This document shows, in pieces, positions 1 through 14,135 of a stretch of DNA of 64,000 bases. Source of the DNA: Oenanthe sinensis (lineage: Eukaryota > Streptophyta > Magnoliopsida > Apiales > Apiaceae); contig JAPMAC010000231.1 of NCBI GenBank assembly GCA_028671895.1, forward strand, positions 6,474,001 through 6,538,000, in the 5' to 3' direction. The notes beneath the pieces were generated by a model that was not told where the DNA came from, did no database searches, and saw only the letters and a list, made by a program, of their open reading frames with translations. The first letter of the stretch is position 1, and each line of letters opens with the position of its first letter. The position numbers and the translations under genes were made by a program.

Positions 1-3000
1 GCTCGTTTGAACATGGAAACAACTTGTAACCTCTTGTAGGAACATTATTGGCTCGTTTAAACATAATAACAATTCGTAACAATTTGAGACTTCATTCTTG
101 AGTCGTTCGAACTTGGAAACAACTTGTAGCTTCATTCTTGACTCGTTTGAACATGGAAACAACTTGTAAACTCTTGTAGGAACATTATTGGCTCGTTTAA
201 ACATAATAACAATTCGTAACAATTTGAGACTTCATTCTTGAGTCGTTCGAACTTGGAAACAACTTGTAGCTTCATTCTTGACTCGTTTGAACATGGAAAC
301 AACTTGTAAACTCTTGTAGGAACATTATTGGCTCGTTTAAACATCAAAACAATTCATAACAATTTGAGGCTTCATTCTTGACTCGTTCGAACTCGGAAAC
401 AACTTGTAGCTTCATTCTTGACTCGTTTGTACATGGAAACAACTTGTAAACACTTGTAGGAGCATTATTGGCTCGTTTAAACATCAAAACAATTCATAAC
501 AATTTGAGGCTTCATTCTTGACTAGTTCGAACTCGGAAACAACTTGTAGCTTCATTATTGACTCGTTTGAACATGGAAACAACTTCTAAACACTTGTAGG
601 AGCATTATTGGCTCGTTTAAACATCAAAATAATTCATAACAATTTAAGGCTTCATTCTTGACTCGTTCGAACTCGGAAACAACTTGCATCTTCATTCTGG
701 ACTCGTTTGAACTTGGAAAAAACTTGTCAAATCTTGTAGGAACATTATTGGCTCGTTTAAACATGAAAACAATTCATAACAATTTGAGACTTCATTCTTG
801 ACTCGTTCAAACTCGAAAACAATTAGTAGCATCGTTCTTGTCTCGTTTGAACATGGAAACAACTTGTCAACACTTGTAGGAGCATTATTGGGTCGTTTAA
901 ACATCAAAACAATTCATAAAAATTTGAGGGTTCATTCTTAAATAGTTCGAACTCAGAAACAACTTGTAGCTTCATTATTGACTCGTTTGAACATGGAAGC
1001 AACTTGTAGCTTCATTCTTGACTCGTTTGAACTTGGAAAAAACTTGTAAACTCTTGTAGGAACATTATTGGCTCGTTTAAACATCAAAACAATTCATAAC
1101 AATTTGAGGCTTCATTCTTGACTAGTTCGAACTCGGAAACAACTTGTAGCTTCATTATTGACTCGTTTGAACATGGAAACAACTTCTAAACACTTGTAGG
1201 AGCATTATTGGCTCGTTTAAACATCAAAATAATTCATAACAATTTAAGGCTTCATTCTTGACTCGTTCGAACTCGGAAACAACTTGCATCTTCATTCTGG
1301 ACTCGTTTGAACTTGGAAAAAACTTATCAAATCTTGTAGGAACATTATTGGCTCGTTTAAACATGAAAACAATTCATAACAATTTGAGACTTCATTCTTG
1401 ACTCGTTCAAACTCGAAAACAATTAGTAGCATCATTCTTGTCTCGTTTGAACATGGAAACAACTTGTCAACACTTGTAGGAGCATTATTGGGTCGTTTAA
1501 ACATCAAAACAATTCATAAAAATTTGAGGGTTCATTCTTAAATAGTTCGAACTCGGAAACAACTTGTAGCTTCATTATTGACTCGTTTGAACATGGAAAC
1601 AACTTGTAGCTTCATTCTTGACTCGTTTGAACATGGAAACAACTTGTAAACTCTTGTAGGAACATTATTGGCTCGTTTAAACATCAAAACAATTCATAAC
1701 AATTTGAGGCTTCATTTTCGACTCGTTCGAACTTGGAAACAACTTGTAGCTTCATTCTTGACTCGTTTGAACTTGGAAAAAACTTGAAAACTCTTGTAGG
1801 AACATTATTGGCTCGTTTAAACATCAAAACAATTCATAACAATTTGAGGCTTCATTCTTGACTAGTTCGAACTCGGAAACAACTTGTAGCTTCATTATTG
1901 ACTCGTTTGAACATGGAAACAACTTCTAAACACTTGTAGGAGCATTATTGGCTCGTTTAAACATCAAAATAATTCATAACAATTTAAGGCTTCATTCTTG
2001 ACTCGTTCGAACTCGGAAACAACTTGTAACTTCATTCTGGACTCGTTTGAACTTGGAAAAAACTTGTCAAATCTTGTAGGAACATTATTGGCTCGTTTAA
2101 ACATGAAAACAATTCATAACAATTTGAGACTTCATTCTTGACTCGTTCAAACTCGAAAACAATTAGTAGCTTCATTCTTGTCTCGTTTGAACATGGAAAC
2201 AACTTGTCAACACTTGTAGGAGCATTATTGGGTCGTTTAAACATCAAAACAATTCATAAAAATTTGAGGGTTCATTCTTAAATAGTTCGAACTCGGAAAC
2301 AACTTGTAACTTCATTATTGACTCGTTTGAACATGGAAACAACTTGTAGCTTCATTCTTGACTCGTTTGAACATGGAAACAACTTGTAAACTCTTGTAGG
2401 AACATTATTGGCTCGTTTAAACATCTAAACAATTCATAACAATTTGAGGCTTCATTTTCGACTCGTTCGAACTTGGAAACAACTTGTAGCTTCATTCTTG
2501 ACTCGTTTGAACATGGAAACAACTTGTAAACTCTTGTAGGAACATTATTGGCTCGTTTAAACATAATAACAATTCTTAACAATTTGAGACTTCATTCTTG
2601 ACTCGTTCGAACTTGAAAACAACTTGTAGCTTCATTCTTGACTCGTTTGAACATGGAAACAACTTGTAAACTCTTGTAAGAACATTATTGGCTCGTTTAA
2701 ACATCAAAACAATTCATAGCAATTTGAGGCTTCATTCTTGACTAGTTCGAACTCGGAAACAACTTGTAGCTTCATTATTGACTCGTTTGAACATGGAAAC
2801 AACTTCTAAACACTTGTAGGAGCATTATTGCTCGTTTAAACATCAAAATAATTCATAACAATTTGAGACTTTATTCTTGAGTCGTTCGAATTCGAAAACA
2901 ACTTGTAGCTTCATTCTTGTCTCGTTTGAACATGGAAACAACTTGTATACACTTGTAGGGGAATTATTGGCTCGTTTAAACATAAAAACAATTCATAACA

Positions 3001-3059
3001 AGTTGAGACTTCATTCTCGACTCGTTCGAACTTTGAAACAACTTGTAGATTCATTCTTG
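1..3059 (+). repeat. Satellite HOR-A, copy 1 (3,059 bp)
   Basis: Tandem 140-bp monomers, each of sub-repeats A (50 bp, with GTTTGAAC and a GGAAACAACTTGTA core), B (50 bp, with GTTTAAAC and two ACAATT words) and C (40 bp, with GTTCGAAC). The unit length is explained exactly by 21 monomers, three extra 40-bp A/C hybrid sub-repeats (in the intervals 692-1292, 1292-2032 and 2032-2352), and one missing G at about 2829 (21x140 + 3x40 - 1). Position 1 corresponds to 3060, 6118, 9177 and 14136. There is no coding evidence: the 71-76 codon antisense frames simply recur with the repeat. Confidence 0.95.
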
Positions 3060-6000
3060 GCTCGTTTGAACATGGAAACAACTTGTAACCTCTTGTAGGA
3101 ACATTATTGGCTCGTTTAAACATAATAACAATTCGTAACAATTTGAGACTTCATTCTTGAGTCGTTCGAACTTGGAAACAACTTGTAGCTTCATTCTTGA
3201 CTCGTTTGAACATGGAAACAACTTGTAAACTCTTGTAGGAACATTATTGGCTCGTTTAAACATAATAACAATTCGTAACAATTTGAGACTTCATTCTTGA
3301 GTCGTTCGAACTTGGAAACAACTTGTAGCTTCATTCTTGACTCGTTTGAACATGGAAACAACTTGTAAACTCTTGTAGGAACATTATTGGCTCGTTTAAA
3401 CATCAAAACAATTCATAACAATTTGAGGCTTCATTCTTGACTCGTTCGAACTCGGAAACAACTTGTAGCTTCATTCTTGACTCGTTTGTACATGGAAACA
3501 ACTTGTAAACACTTGTAGGAGCATTATTGGCTCGTTTAAACATCAAAACAATTCATAACAATTTGAGGCTTCATTCTTGACTAGTTCGAACTCGGAAACA
3601 ACTTGTAGCTTCATTATTGACTCGTTTGAACATGGAAACAACTTCTAAACACTTGTAGGAGCATTATTGGCTCGTTTAAACATCAAAATAATTCATAACA
3701 ATTTAAGGCTTCATTCTTGACTCGTTCGAACTCGGAAACAACTTGCATCTTCATTCTGGACTCGTTTGAACTTGGAAAAAACTTGTCAAATCTTGTAGGA
3801 ACGTTATTGGCTCGTTTAAACATGAAAACAATTCATAACAATTTGAGACTTCATTCTTGACTCGTTCAAACTCGAAAACAATTAGTAGCATCGTTCTTGT
3901 CTCGTTTGAACATGGAAACAACTTGTCAACACTTGTAGGAGCATTATTGGGTCGTTTAAACATCAAAACAATTCATAAAAATTTGAGGGTTCATTCTTAA
4001 ATAGTTCGAACTCGGAAACAACTTGTAGCTTCATTATTGACTCGTTTGAACATGGAAGCAACTTGTAGCTTCATTCTTGACTCGTTTGAACTTGGAAAAA
4101 ACTTGTAAACTCTTGTAGGAACATTATTGGCTCGTTTAAACATCAAAACAATTCATAACAATTTGAGGCTTCATTCTTGACTAGTTCGAACTCGGAAACA
4201 ACTTGTAGCTTCATTATTGACTCGTTTGAACATGGAAACAACTTCTAAACACTTGTAGGAGCATTATTGGCTCGTTTAAACATCAAAATAATTCATAACA
4301 ATTTAAGGCTTCATTCTTGACTCGTTCGAACTCGGAAACAACTTGCATCTTCATTCTGGACTCGTTTGAACTTGGAAAAAACTTATCAAATCTTGTAGGA
4401 ACATTATTGGCTCGTTTAAACATGAAAACAATTCATAACAATTTGAGACTTCATTCTTGACTCGTTCAAACTCGAAAACAATTAGTAGCATCATTCTTGT
4501 CTCGTTTGAACATGGAAACAACTTGTCAACACTTGTAGGAGCATTATTGGGTCGTTTAAACATCAAAACAATTCATAAAAATTTGAGGGTTCATTCTTAA
4601 ATAGTTCGAACTCGGAAACAACTTGTAGCTTCATTATTGAATCGTTTGAACATGGAAACAACTTGTAGCTTCATTCTTGACTCGTTTGAACATGGAAACA
4701 ACTTGTAAACTCTTGTAGGAACATTATTGGCTCGTTTAAACATCAAAACAATTCATAACAATTTGAGGCTTCATTTTCGACTCGTTCGAACTTGGAAACA
4801 ACTTGTAGCTTCATTCTTGACTCGTTTGAACTTGAAAAAACTTGTAAACTCTTGTAGGAACATTATTGGCTCGTTTAAACATCAAAACAATTCATAACAA
4901 TTTGAGGCTTCATTCTTGACTAGTTCGAACTCGGAAACAACTTGTAGCTTCATTATTGACTCGTTTGAACATGGAAACAACTTCTAAACACTTGTAGGAG
5001 CATTATTGGCTCGTTTAAACATCAAAATAATTCATAACAATTTAAGGCTTCATTCTTGACTCGTTCGAACTCGGAAACAACTTGTAACTTCATTCTGGAC
5101 TCGTTTGAACTTGGAAAAAACTTGTCAAATCTTGTAGGAACATTATTGGCTCGTTTAAACATGAAAACAATTCATAACAATTTGAGACTTCATTCTTGAC
5201 TCGTTCAAACTCGAAAACAATTAGTAGCTTCATTCTTGTCTCGTTTGAACATGGAAACAACTTGTCAACACTTGTAGGAGCATTATTGGGTCGTTTAAAC
5301 ATCAAAACAATTCATAAAAATTTGAGGGTTCATTCTTAAATAGTTCGAACTCGGAAACAACTTGTAACTTCATTATTGACTCGTTTGAACATGGAAACAA
5401 CTTGTAGCTTCATTCTTGACTCGTTTGAACATGGAAACAACTTGTAAACTCTTGTAGGAACATTATTGGCTCGTTTAAACATCTAAACAATTCATAACAA
5501 TTTGAGGCTTCATTTTCGACTCGTTCGAACTTGGAAACAACTTGTAGCTTCATTCTTGACTCGTTTGAACATGGAAACAACTTGTAAACTCTTGTAGGAA
5601 CATTATTGGCTCGTTTAAACATAATAACAATTCTTAACAATTTGAGACTTCATTCTTGACTCGTTCGAACTTGAAAACAACTTGTAGCTTCATTCTTGAC
5701 TCGTTTGAACATGGAAACAACTTGTAAACTCTTGTAAGAACATTATTGGCTCGTTTAAACATCAAAACAATTCATAGCAATTTGAGGCTTCATTCTTGAC
5801 TAGTTCGAACTCGGAAACAACTTGTAGCTTCATTATTGACTCGTTTGAACATGGAAACAACTTCTAAACACTTGTAGGAGCATTATTGCTCGTTTAAACA
5901 TCAAAATAATTCATAACAATTTGAGACTTTATTCTTGAGTCGTTCGAATTCGAAAACAACTTGTAGCTTCATTCTTGTCTCGTTTGAACATGGAAACAAC

Positions 6001-6117
6001 TTGTATACACTTGTAGGAGAATTATTGGCTCGTTTAAACATAAAAACAATTCATAACAAGTTGAGACTTCATTCTCGACTCGTTCGAACTTTGAAACAAC
6101 TTGTAGATTCATTCTTG
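3060..6117 (+). repeat. Satellite HOR-A, copy 2 (3,058 bp)
   Basis: Near-identical copy of 1-3059, shifted by 3,059. It is one base shorter because a G is missing in the run at about 4835 (CTTGAAAAAA where copy 1 has CTTGGAAAAAA). The three hybrid 40-bp sub-repeats and the missing G (about 5888) are in the same places, so the whole block was amplified as a unit. Confidence 0.95.
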
Positions 6118-9100
6118 GCTCGTTTGAACATGGAAACAACTTGTAACCTCTTGTAGGAACATTATTGGCTCGTTTAAACATAATAACAATTCGTAACAAT
6201 TTGAGACTTCATTCTTGAGTCGTTCGAACTTGGAAACAACTTGTAGCTTTATTCTTGACTCGTTTGAACATGGAAACAACTTGTAAACTCTTGTAGGAAC
6301 ATTATTGGCTCGTTTAAACATAATAACAATTCGTAACAATTTGAGACTTCATTCTTGAGTCGTTCGAACTTGGAAACAACTTGTAGCTTCATTCTTGACT
6401 CGTTTGAACATGGAAACAACTTGTAAACTCTTGTAGGAACATTATTGGCTCGTTTAAACATCAAAACAATTCATAACAATTTGAGGCTTCATTCTTGACT
6501 CGTTCGAACTCGGAAACAACTTGTAGCTTCATTCTTGACTCGTTTGTACATGGAAACAACTTGTAAACACTTGTAGGAGCATTATTGGCTCGTTTAAACA
6601 TCAAAACAATTCATAACAATTTGAGGCTTCATTCTTGACTAGTTCGAACTCGGAAACAACTTTTAGCTTCATTATTGACTCGTTTGAACATGGAAACAAC
6701 TTCTAAACACTTGTAGGAGCATTATTGGCTCGTTTAAACATCAAAATAATTCATAACAATTTAAGGCTTCATTCTTGACTCGTTCGAACTCGGAAACAAC
6801 TTGCATCTTCATTCTGGACTCGTTTGAACTTGGAAAAAACTTGTCAAATCTTGTAGGAACATTATTGGCTCGTTTAAACATGAAAACAATTCATAACAAT
6901 TTGAGACTTCATTCTTGACTCGTTCAAACTCGAAAACAATTAGTAGCATCGTTCTTGTCTCGTTTGAACATGGAAACAACTTGTCAACACTTGTAGGAGC
7001 ATTATTGGGTCGTTTAAACATCAAAACAATTCATAAAAATTTGAGGGTTCATTCTTAAATAGTTCGAACTCGGAAACAACTTGTAGCTTCATTATTGACT
7101 CGTTTGAACATGGAAGCAACTTGTAGCTTCATTCTTGACTCGTTTGAACTTGGAAAAAACTTGTAAACTCTTGTAGGAACATTATTGGCTCGTTTAAACA
7201 TCAAAACAATTCATAACAATTTGAGGCTTCATTCTTGACTAGTTCGAACTCGGAAACAACTTGTAGCTTCATTATTGACTCGTTTGAACATGGAAACAAC
7301 TTCTAAACACTTGTAGGAGCATTATTGGCTCGTTTAAACATCAAAATAATTCATAACAATTTAAGGCTTCATTCTTGACTCGTTCGAACTCGGAAACAAC
7401 TTGCATCTTCATTCTGGACTCGTTTGAACTTGGAAAAAACTTATCAAATCTTGTAGGAACATTATTGGCTCGTTTAAACATGAAAACAATTCATAACAAT
7501 TTGAGACTTCATTCTTGACTCGTTCAAACTCGAAAACAATTAGTAGCATCATTCTTGTCTCGTTTGAACATGGAAACAACTTGTCAACACTTGTAGGAGC
7601 ATTATTGGGTCGTTTAAACATCAAAACAATTCATATAAATTTGAGGGTTCATTCTTAAATAGTTCGAACTCGGAAACAACTTGTAGCTTCATTATTGACT
7701 CGTTTGAACATGGAAACAACTTGTAGCTTCATTCTTGACTCGTTTGAACATGGAAACAACTTGTAAACTCTTGTAGGAACATTATTGGCTCGTTTAAACA
7801 TCAAAACAATTCATAACAATTTGAGGCTTCATTTTCGACTCGTTCGAACTTGGAAACAACTTGTAGCTTCATTCTTGACTCGTTTGAACTTGGAAAAAAC
7901 TTGTAAACTCTTGTAGGAACATTATTGGCTCGTTTAAACATCAAAACAATTCATAACAATTTGAGGCTTCATTCTTGACTAGTTCGAACTCGGAAACAAC
8001 TTGTAGCTTCATTATTGACTCGTTTGAACATGGAAACAACTTCTAAACACTTGTAGGAGCATTATTTGCTCGTTTAAACATCAAAATAATTCATAACAAT
8101 TTAAGGCTTCATTCTTGACTCGTTCGAACTCGGAAACAACTTGTAACTTCATTCTGGACTCGTTTGAACTTGGAAAAAACTTGTCAAATCTTGTAGGAAC
8201 ATTATTGGCTCGTTTAAACATGAAAACAATTCATAACAATTTGAGACTTCATTCTTGACTCGTTCAAACTCGAAAACAATTAGTAGCTTCATTCTTGTCT
8301 CGTTTGAACATGGAAACAACTTGTCAACACTTGTAGGAGCATTATTGGATCGTTTAAACATCAAAACAATTCATAAAAATTTGAGGGTTCATTCTTAAAT
8401 AGTTCGAACTCGGAAACAACTTGTAACTTCATTATTGACTCGTTTGAACATGGAAACAACTTGTAGCTTCATTCTTGACTCGTTTGAACATGGAAACAAC
8501 TTGTAAACTCTTGTAGGAACATTATTGGCTCGTTTAAACATCTAAACAATTCGTAACAATTTGAGGCTTCATTTTCGACTCGTTCGAACTTGGAAACAAC
8601 TTGTAGCTTCATTCTTGACTCGTTTGAACATGGAAACAACTTGTAAACTCTTGTAGGAACATTATTGGCTCGTTTAAACATAATAACAATTCTTAACAAT
8701 TTGAGACTTCATTCTTGACTCGTTCGAACTGGAAAACAACTTGTAGCTTCATTCTTGACTCGTTTGAACATGGAAACAACTTGTAAACTCTTGTAAGAAC
8801 ATTATTGGCTCGTTTAAACATCAAAACAATTCATAGCAATTTGAGGCTTCATTCTTGACTAGTTCGAACTCGGAAACAACTTGTAGCTTCATTATTGACT
8901 CGTTTGAACATGGAAACAACTTCTAAACACTTGTAGGAGCATTATTGCTCGTTTAAACATCAAAATAATTCATAACAATTTGAGACTTTATTCTTGAGTC
9001 GTTCGAATTCGAAAACAACTTGTAGCTTCATTCTTGTCTCGTTTGAACATGGAAACAACTTGTATACACTTGTAGGAGAATTATTGGCTCGTTTAAACAT

Positions 9101-9176
9101 AAAAACAATTCATAACAAGTTGAGACTTCATTCTCGACTCGTTCGAACTTTGAAACAACTTGTAGATTCATTCTTG
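6118..9176 (+). repeat. Satellite HOR-A, copy 3 (3,059 bp)
   Basis: Third intact copy, aligned base for base with copies 1 and 2 apart from scattered substitutions. Examples are TTTTAGC at about 6661, CATATAAAT at about 7632, ATTATTTGCTC at about 8062, and GAACTGGAAAAC at about 8727. Several of these recur in copy 4, so copies 3 and 4 share a recent ancestor. Confidence 0.94.
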
Positions 9177-11740
9177 GCTCGTTTGAACATGGAAACAACT
9201 TGTAACCTCTTGTAGGAACATTATTGGCTCGTTTAAACATAATAACAATTCGTAACAATTTGAGACTTCATTCTTGAGTCGTTCGAACTTGGAAACAACT
9301 TGTAGCTTCATTCTTGACTCGTTTGAACATGGAAACAACTTGTAAACTCTTGTAGGAACATTATTGGCTCGTTTAAACATAATAACAATTCGTAACAATT
9401 TGAGACTTCATTCTTGAGTCGTTCGAACTTGGAAACAACTTGTAGCTTCATTCTTGACTCGTTTGAACATGGAAACAACTTGTAAACTCTTGTAGGAACA
9501 TTATTGGCTCGTTTAAACATCAAAACAATTCATAACAATTTGAGGCTTCATTCTTGACTCGTTCGAACTCGGAAACAACTTGTAGCTTCATTCTTGACTC
9601 GTTTGTACATGGAAACAACTTGTAAACACTTGTAGGAGCATTATTGGCTCGTTTAAACATCAAAACAATTCATAACAATTTGAGGCTTCATTCTTGACTA
9701 GTTCGAACTCGGAAACAACTTGTAGCTTCATTATTGACTCGTTTGAACATGGAAACAACTTCTAAACACTTGTAGGAGCATTATTGGCTCGTTTAAACAT
9801 CAAAATAATTCATAACAATTTAAGGCTTCATTCTTGACTCGTTCGAACTCGGAAACAACTTGCATCTTCATTCTGGACTCGTTTGAACTTGGAAAAAACT
9901 TATCAAATCTTGTAGGAACATTATTGGCTCGTTTAAACATGAAAACAATTCATAACAATTTGAGACTTCATTCTTGACTCGTTCAAACTCGAAAACAATT
10001 AGTAGCATCATTCTTGTCTCGTTTGAACATGGAAACAACTTGTCAACACTTGTAGGAGCATTATTGGGTCGTTTAAACATCAAAACAATTCATATAAATT
10101 TGAGGGTTCATTCTTAAATAGTTCGAACTCGGAAACAACTTGTAGCTTCATTATTGACTCGTTTGAACATGGAAACAACTTGTAGCTTCATTCTTGACTC
10201 GTTTGAACATGGAAACAACTTGTAAACTCTTGTAGGAACATTATTGGCTCGTTTAAACATCAAAACAATTCATAACAATTTGAGGCTTCATTTTCGACTC
10301 GTTCGAACTTGGAAACAACTTGTAGCTTCATTCTTGACTCGTTTGAACTTGGAAAAAACTTGTAAACTCTTGTAGGAACATTATTGGCTCGTTTAAACAT
10401 CAAAACAATTCATAACAATTTGAGGCTTCATTCTTGACTAGTTCGAACTCGGAAACAACTTGTAGCTTCATTATTGACTCGTTTGAACATGGAAACAACT
10501 TCTAAACACTTGTAGGAGCATTATTTGCTCGTTTAAACATCAAAATAATTCATAACAATTTAAGGCTTCATTCTTGACTCGTTCGAACTCGGAAACAACT
10601 TGTAACTTCATTCTGGACTCGTTTGAACTTGGAAAAAACTTGTCAAATCTTGTAGGAACATTATTGGCTCGTTTAAACATGAAAACAATTCATAACAATT
10701 TGAGACTTCATTCTTGACTCGTTCAAACTCGAAAACAATTAGTAGCTTCATTCTTGTCTCGTTTGAACATGGAAACAACTTGTCAACACTTGTAGGAGCA
10801 TTATTGGGTCGTTTAAACATCAAAACAATTCATAAAAATTTGAGGGTTCATTCTTAAATAGTTCGAACTCGGAAACAACTTGTAACTTCATTATTGACTC
10901 GTTTGAACATGGAAACAACTTGTAGCTTCATTCTTGACTCGTTTGAACATGGAAACAACTTGTAAACTCTTGTAGGAACATTATTGGCTCGTTTAAACAT
11001 CTAAACAATTCATAACAATTTGAGGCTTCATTTTCGACTCGTTCGAACTTGGAAACAACTTGTAGCTTCATTCTTGACTCGTTTGAACATGGAAACAACT
11101 TGTAAACTCTTGTAGGAACATTATTGGCTCGTTTAAACATCTAAACAATTCATAACAATTTGAGGCTTCATTTTCGACTCGTTCGAACTTGGAAACAACT
11201 TGTAGCTTCATTCTTGACTCGTTTGAACATGGAAACAACTTGTAAACTCTTGTAGGAACATTATTGGCTCGTTTAAACATAATAACAATTCTTAACAATT
11301 TGAGACTTCATTCTTGACTCGTTCGAACTGGAAAACAACTTGTAGCTTCATTCTTGACTCGTTTGAACATGGAAACAACTTGTAAACTCTTGTAAGAACA
11401 TTATTGGCTCGTTTAAACATCAAAACAATTCATAGCAATTTGAGGCTTCATTCTTGACTAGTTCGAACTCGGAAACAACTTGTAGCTTCTTTCTTGACTC
11501 GTTTGAACATGGAAACAACTTGTAAACTCTTGTAAGAACATTATTGGCTCGTTTAAACATCAAAACAATTCATAACAATTTGAGGCTTCATTTTCGACTC
11601 GTTCGAACTGGAAAACAACTTGTAGCTTCATTCTTGACTCGTTTGAACATGGAAACAACTTGTAAACTCTTGTAAGAACATTATTGGCTCGTTTAAACAT
11701 CAAAACAATTCATAGCAATTTGAGGCTTCATTCTTGACTC
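9177..11740 (+). repeat. Satellite HOR-A, copy 4, rearranged
   Basis: Begins like the other copies but lacks 600 bp: the block that should precede the one at 9868 is absent, and the GCATCTTC sequence joins straight to the second such block. It also carries an extra 140-bp monomer (10,928 and 11,068 are near-identical units). It ends in a scrambled stretch at about 11,340-11,740, where a TAAGAAC-type monomer is repeated, then joins the next copy in mid-unit. The diagnostic TTCGAATTCG segment seen at about 8999 is missing. Confidence 0.85.
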
Positions 11741-14135
11741 GTTCGAACTCGGAAACAACTTGCATCTTCATTCTGGACTCGTTTGAACTTGGAAAAAACT
11801 TGTCAAATCTTGCAGGAACATTATTGGCTCGTTTAAACATGAAAACAATTCATAACAATTTGAGACTTCATTCTTGACTCGTTCAAACTCGAAAACAATT
11901 AGTAGCATCGTTCTTGTCTCGTTTGAACATGGAAACAACTTGTCAACACTTGTAGGAGCATTATTGGGTCGTTTAAACATCAAAACAATTCATAAAAATT
12001 TGAGGGTTCATTCTTAAATAGTTCGAACTCGGAAACAACTTGTAGCTTCATTATTGACTCGTTTGAACATGGAAGCAACTTGTAGCTTCATTCTTGACTC
12101 GTTTGAACTTGGAAAAAACTTGTAAACTCTTGTAGGAACATTATTGGCTCGTTTAAACATCAAAACAATTCATAACAATTTGAGGCTTCATTCTTGACTA
12201 GTTCGAACTCGGAAACAACTTGTAGCTTCATTATTGACTCGTTTGAACATGGAAACAACTTCTAAACACTTGTAGGAGCATTATTGGCTCGTTTAAACAT
12301 CAAAATAATTCATAACAATTTAAGGCTTCATTCTTGACTCGTTCGAACTCGGAAACAACTTGCATCTTCATTCTGGACTCGTTTGAACTTGGAAAAAACT
12401 TATCAAATCTTGTAGGAACATTATTGGCTCGTTTAAACATGAAAACAATTCATAACAATTTGAGACTTCATTCTTGACTCGTTCAAACTCGAAAACAATT
12501 AGTAGCATCATTCTTGTCTCGTTTGAACATGGAAACAACTTGTCAACACTTGTAGGAGCATTATTGGGTCGTTTAAACATCAAAACAATTCATAAAAATT
12601 TGAGGGTTCATTCTTAAATAGTTCGAACTCGGAAACAACTTGTAGCTTCATTATTGACTCGTTTGAACATGGAAACAACTTGTAGCTTCATTCTTGACTC
12701 GTTTGAACATGGAAACAACTTGTAAACTCTTGTAGGAACATTATTGGCTCGTTTAAACATCAAAACAATTCATAACAATTTGAGGCTTCATTTTCGACTC
12801 GTTCGAACTTGGAAACAACTTGTAGCTTCATTCTTGACTCGTTTGAACTTGGAAAAAACTTGTAAACTCTTGTAGGAACATTATTGGCTCGTTTAAACAT
12901 CAAAACAATTCATAACAATTTGAGGCTTCATTCTTGACTAGTTCGAACTCGGAAACAACTTGTAGCTTCATTATTGACTCGTTTGAACATGGAAACAACT
13001 TCTAAACACTTGTAGGAGCATTATTGGCTCGTTTAAACATCAAAATAATTCATAACAATTTAAGGCTTCATTCTTGACTCGTTCGAACTCGGAAACAACT
13101 TGTAACTTCATTCTGGACTCGTTTGAACTTGGAAAAAACTTGTCAAATCTTGTAGGAACATTATTGGCTCGTTTAAACATGAAAACAATTCATAACAATT
13201 TGAGACTTCATTCTTGACTCGTTCAAACTCGAAAACAATTAGTAGCTTCATTCTTGTCTCGTTTGAACATGGAAACAACTTGTCAACACTTGTAGGAGCA
13301 TTATTGGGTCGTTTAAACATCAAAACAATTCATAAAAATTTGAGGGTTCATTCTTAAATAGTTCGAACTCGGAAACAACTTGTAACTTCATTATTGACTC
13401 GTTTGAACATGGAAACAACTTGTAGCTTCATTCTTGACTCGTTTGAACATGGAAACAACTTGTAAACTCTTGTAGGAACATTATTGGCTCGTTTAAACAT
13501 CTAAACAATTCATAACAATTTGAGGCTTCATTTTCGACTCGTTCGAACTTGGAAACAACTTGTAGCTTCATTCTTGACTCGTTTGAACATGGAAACAACT
13601 TGTAAACTCTTGTAGGAACATTATTGGCTCGTTTAAACATAATAACAATTCTTAGCAATTTGAGACTTCATTCTTGACTCGTTCGAACCGGAAAACAACT
13701 TGTAGCTTCATTCTTGACTCGTTTGAACATGGAAACAACTTGTAAACTCTTGTAAGAACATTATTGGCTCGTTTAAACATCAAAACAATTCATAGCAATT
13801 TGAGGCTTCATTCTTGACTAGTTGGAACTCGGAAACAACTTGTAGCTTCATTATTGACTCGTTTGAACATGGAAACAACTTCTAAACACTTGTAGGAGCA
13901 TTATTGCTCGTTTAAACATCAAAATAATTCATAACAATTTGAGACTTTATTCTTGAGTCGTTCGAATTCGAAAACAACTTGTAGCTTCATTCTTGTCTCG
14001 TTTGAACATGGAAACAACTTGTATACACTTGTAGGAGAATTATTGGCTCGTTTAAACATAAAAACAATTCATAACAAGTTGAGACTTCATTCTCGACTCG
14101 TTCGAAATTTGAAACAACTTGTAGATTCATTCTTG
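11741..14135 (+). repeat. Satellite HOR-A, copy 5, 5'-truncated
   Basis: Enters the HOR at the equivalent of about position 660 and is then collinear to the end: blocks at 11,768, 12,368, 13,108, 13,428 and 13,953 match 692, 1292, 2032, 2352 and 2877. All three hybrid sub-repeats and the missing G are present. The entry point is approximate because the flanking monomers are near-identical. Confidence 0.87.

Noticed and set aside
3141..3190. CENP-B-box-like match around TTCGAACGAGTC on the minus strand
   Set aside because: Only about six of the nine essential positions agree (TTCG, A and one C); the CGGG core is absent. Not enough to call a CENP-B box.
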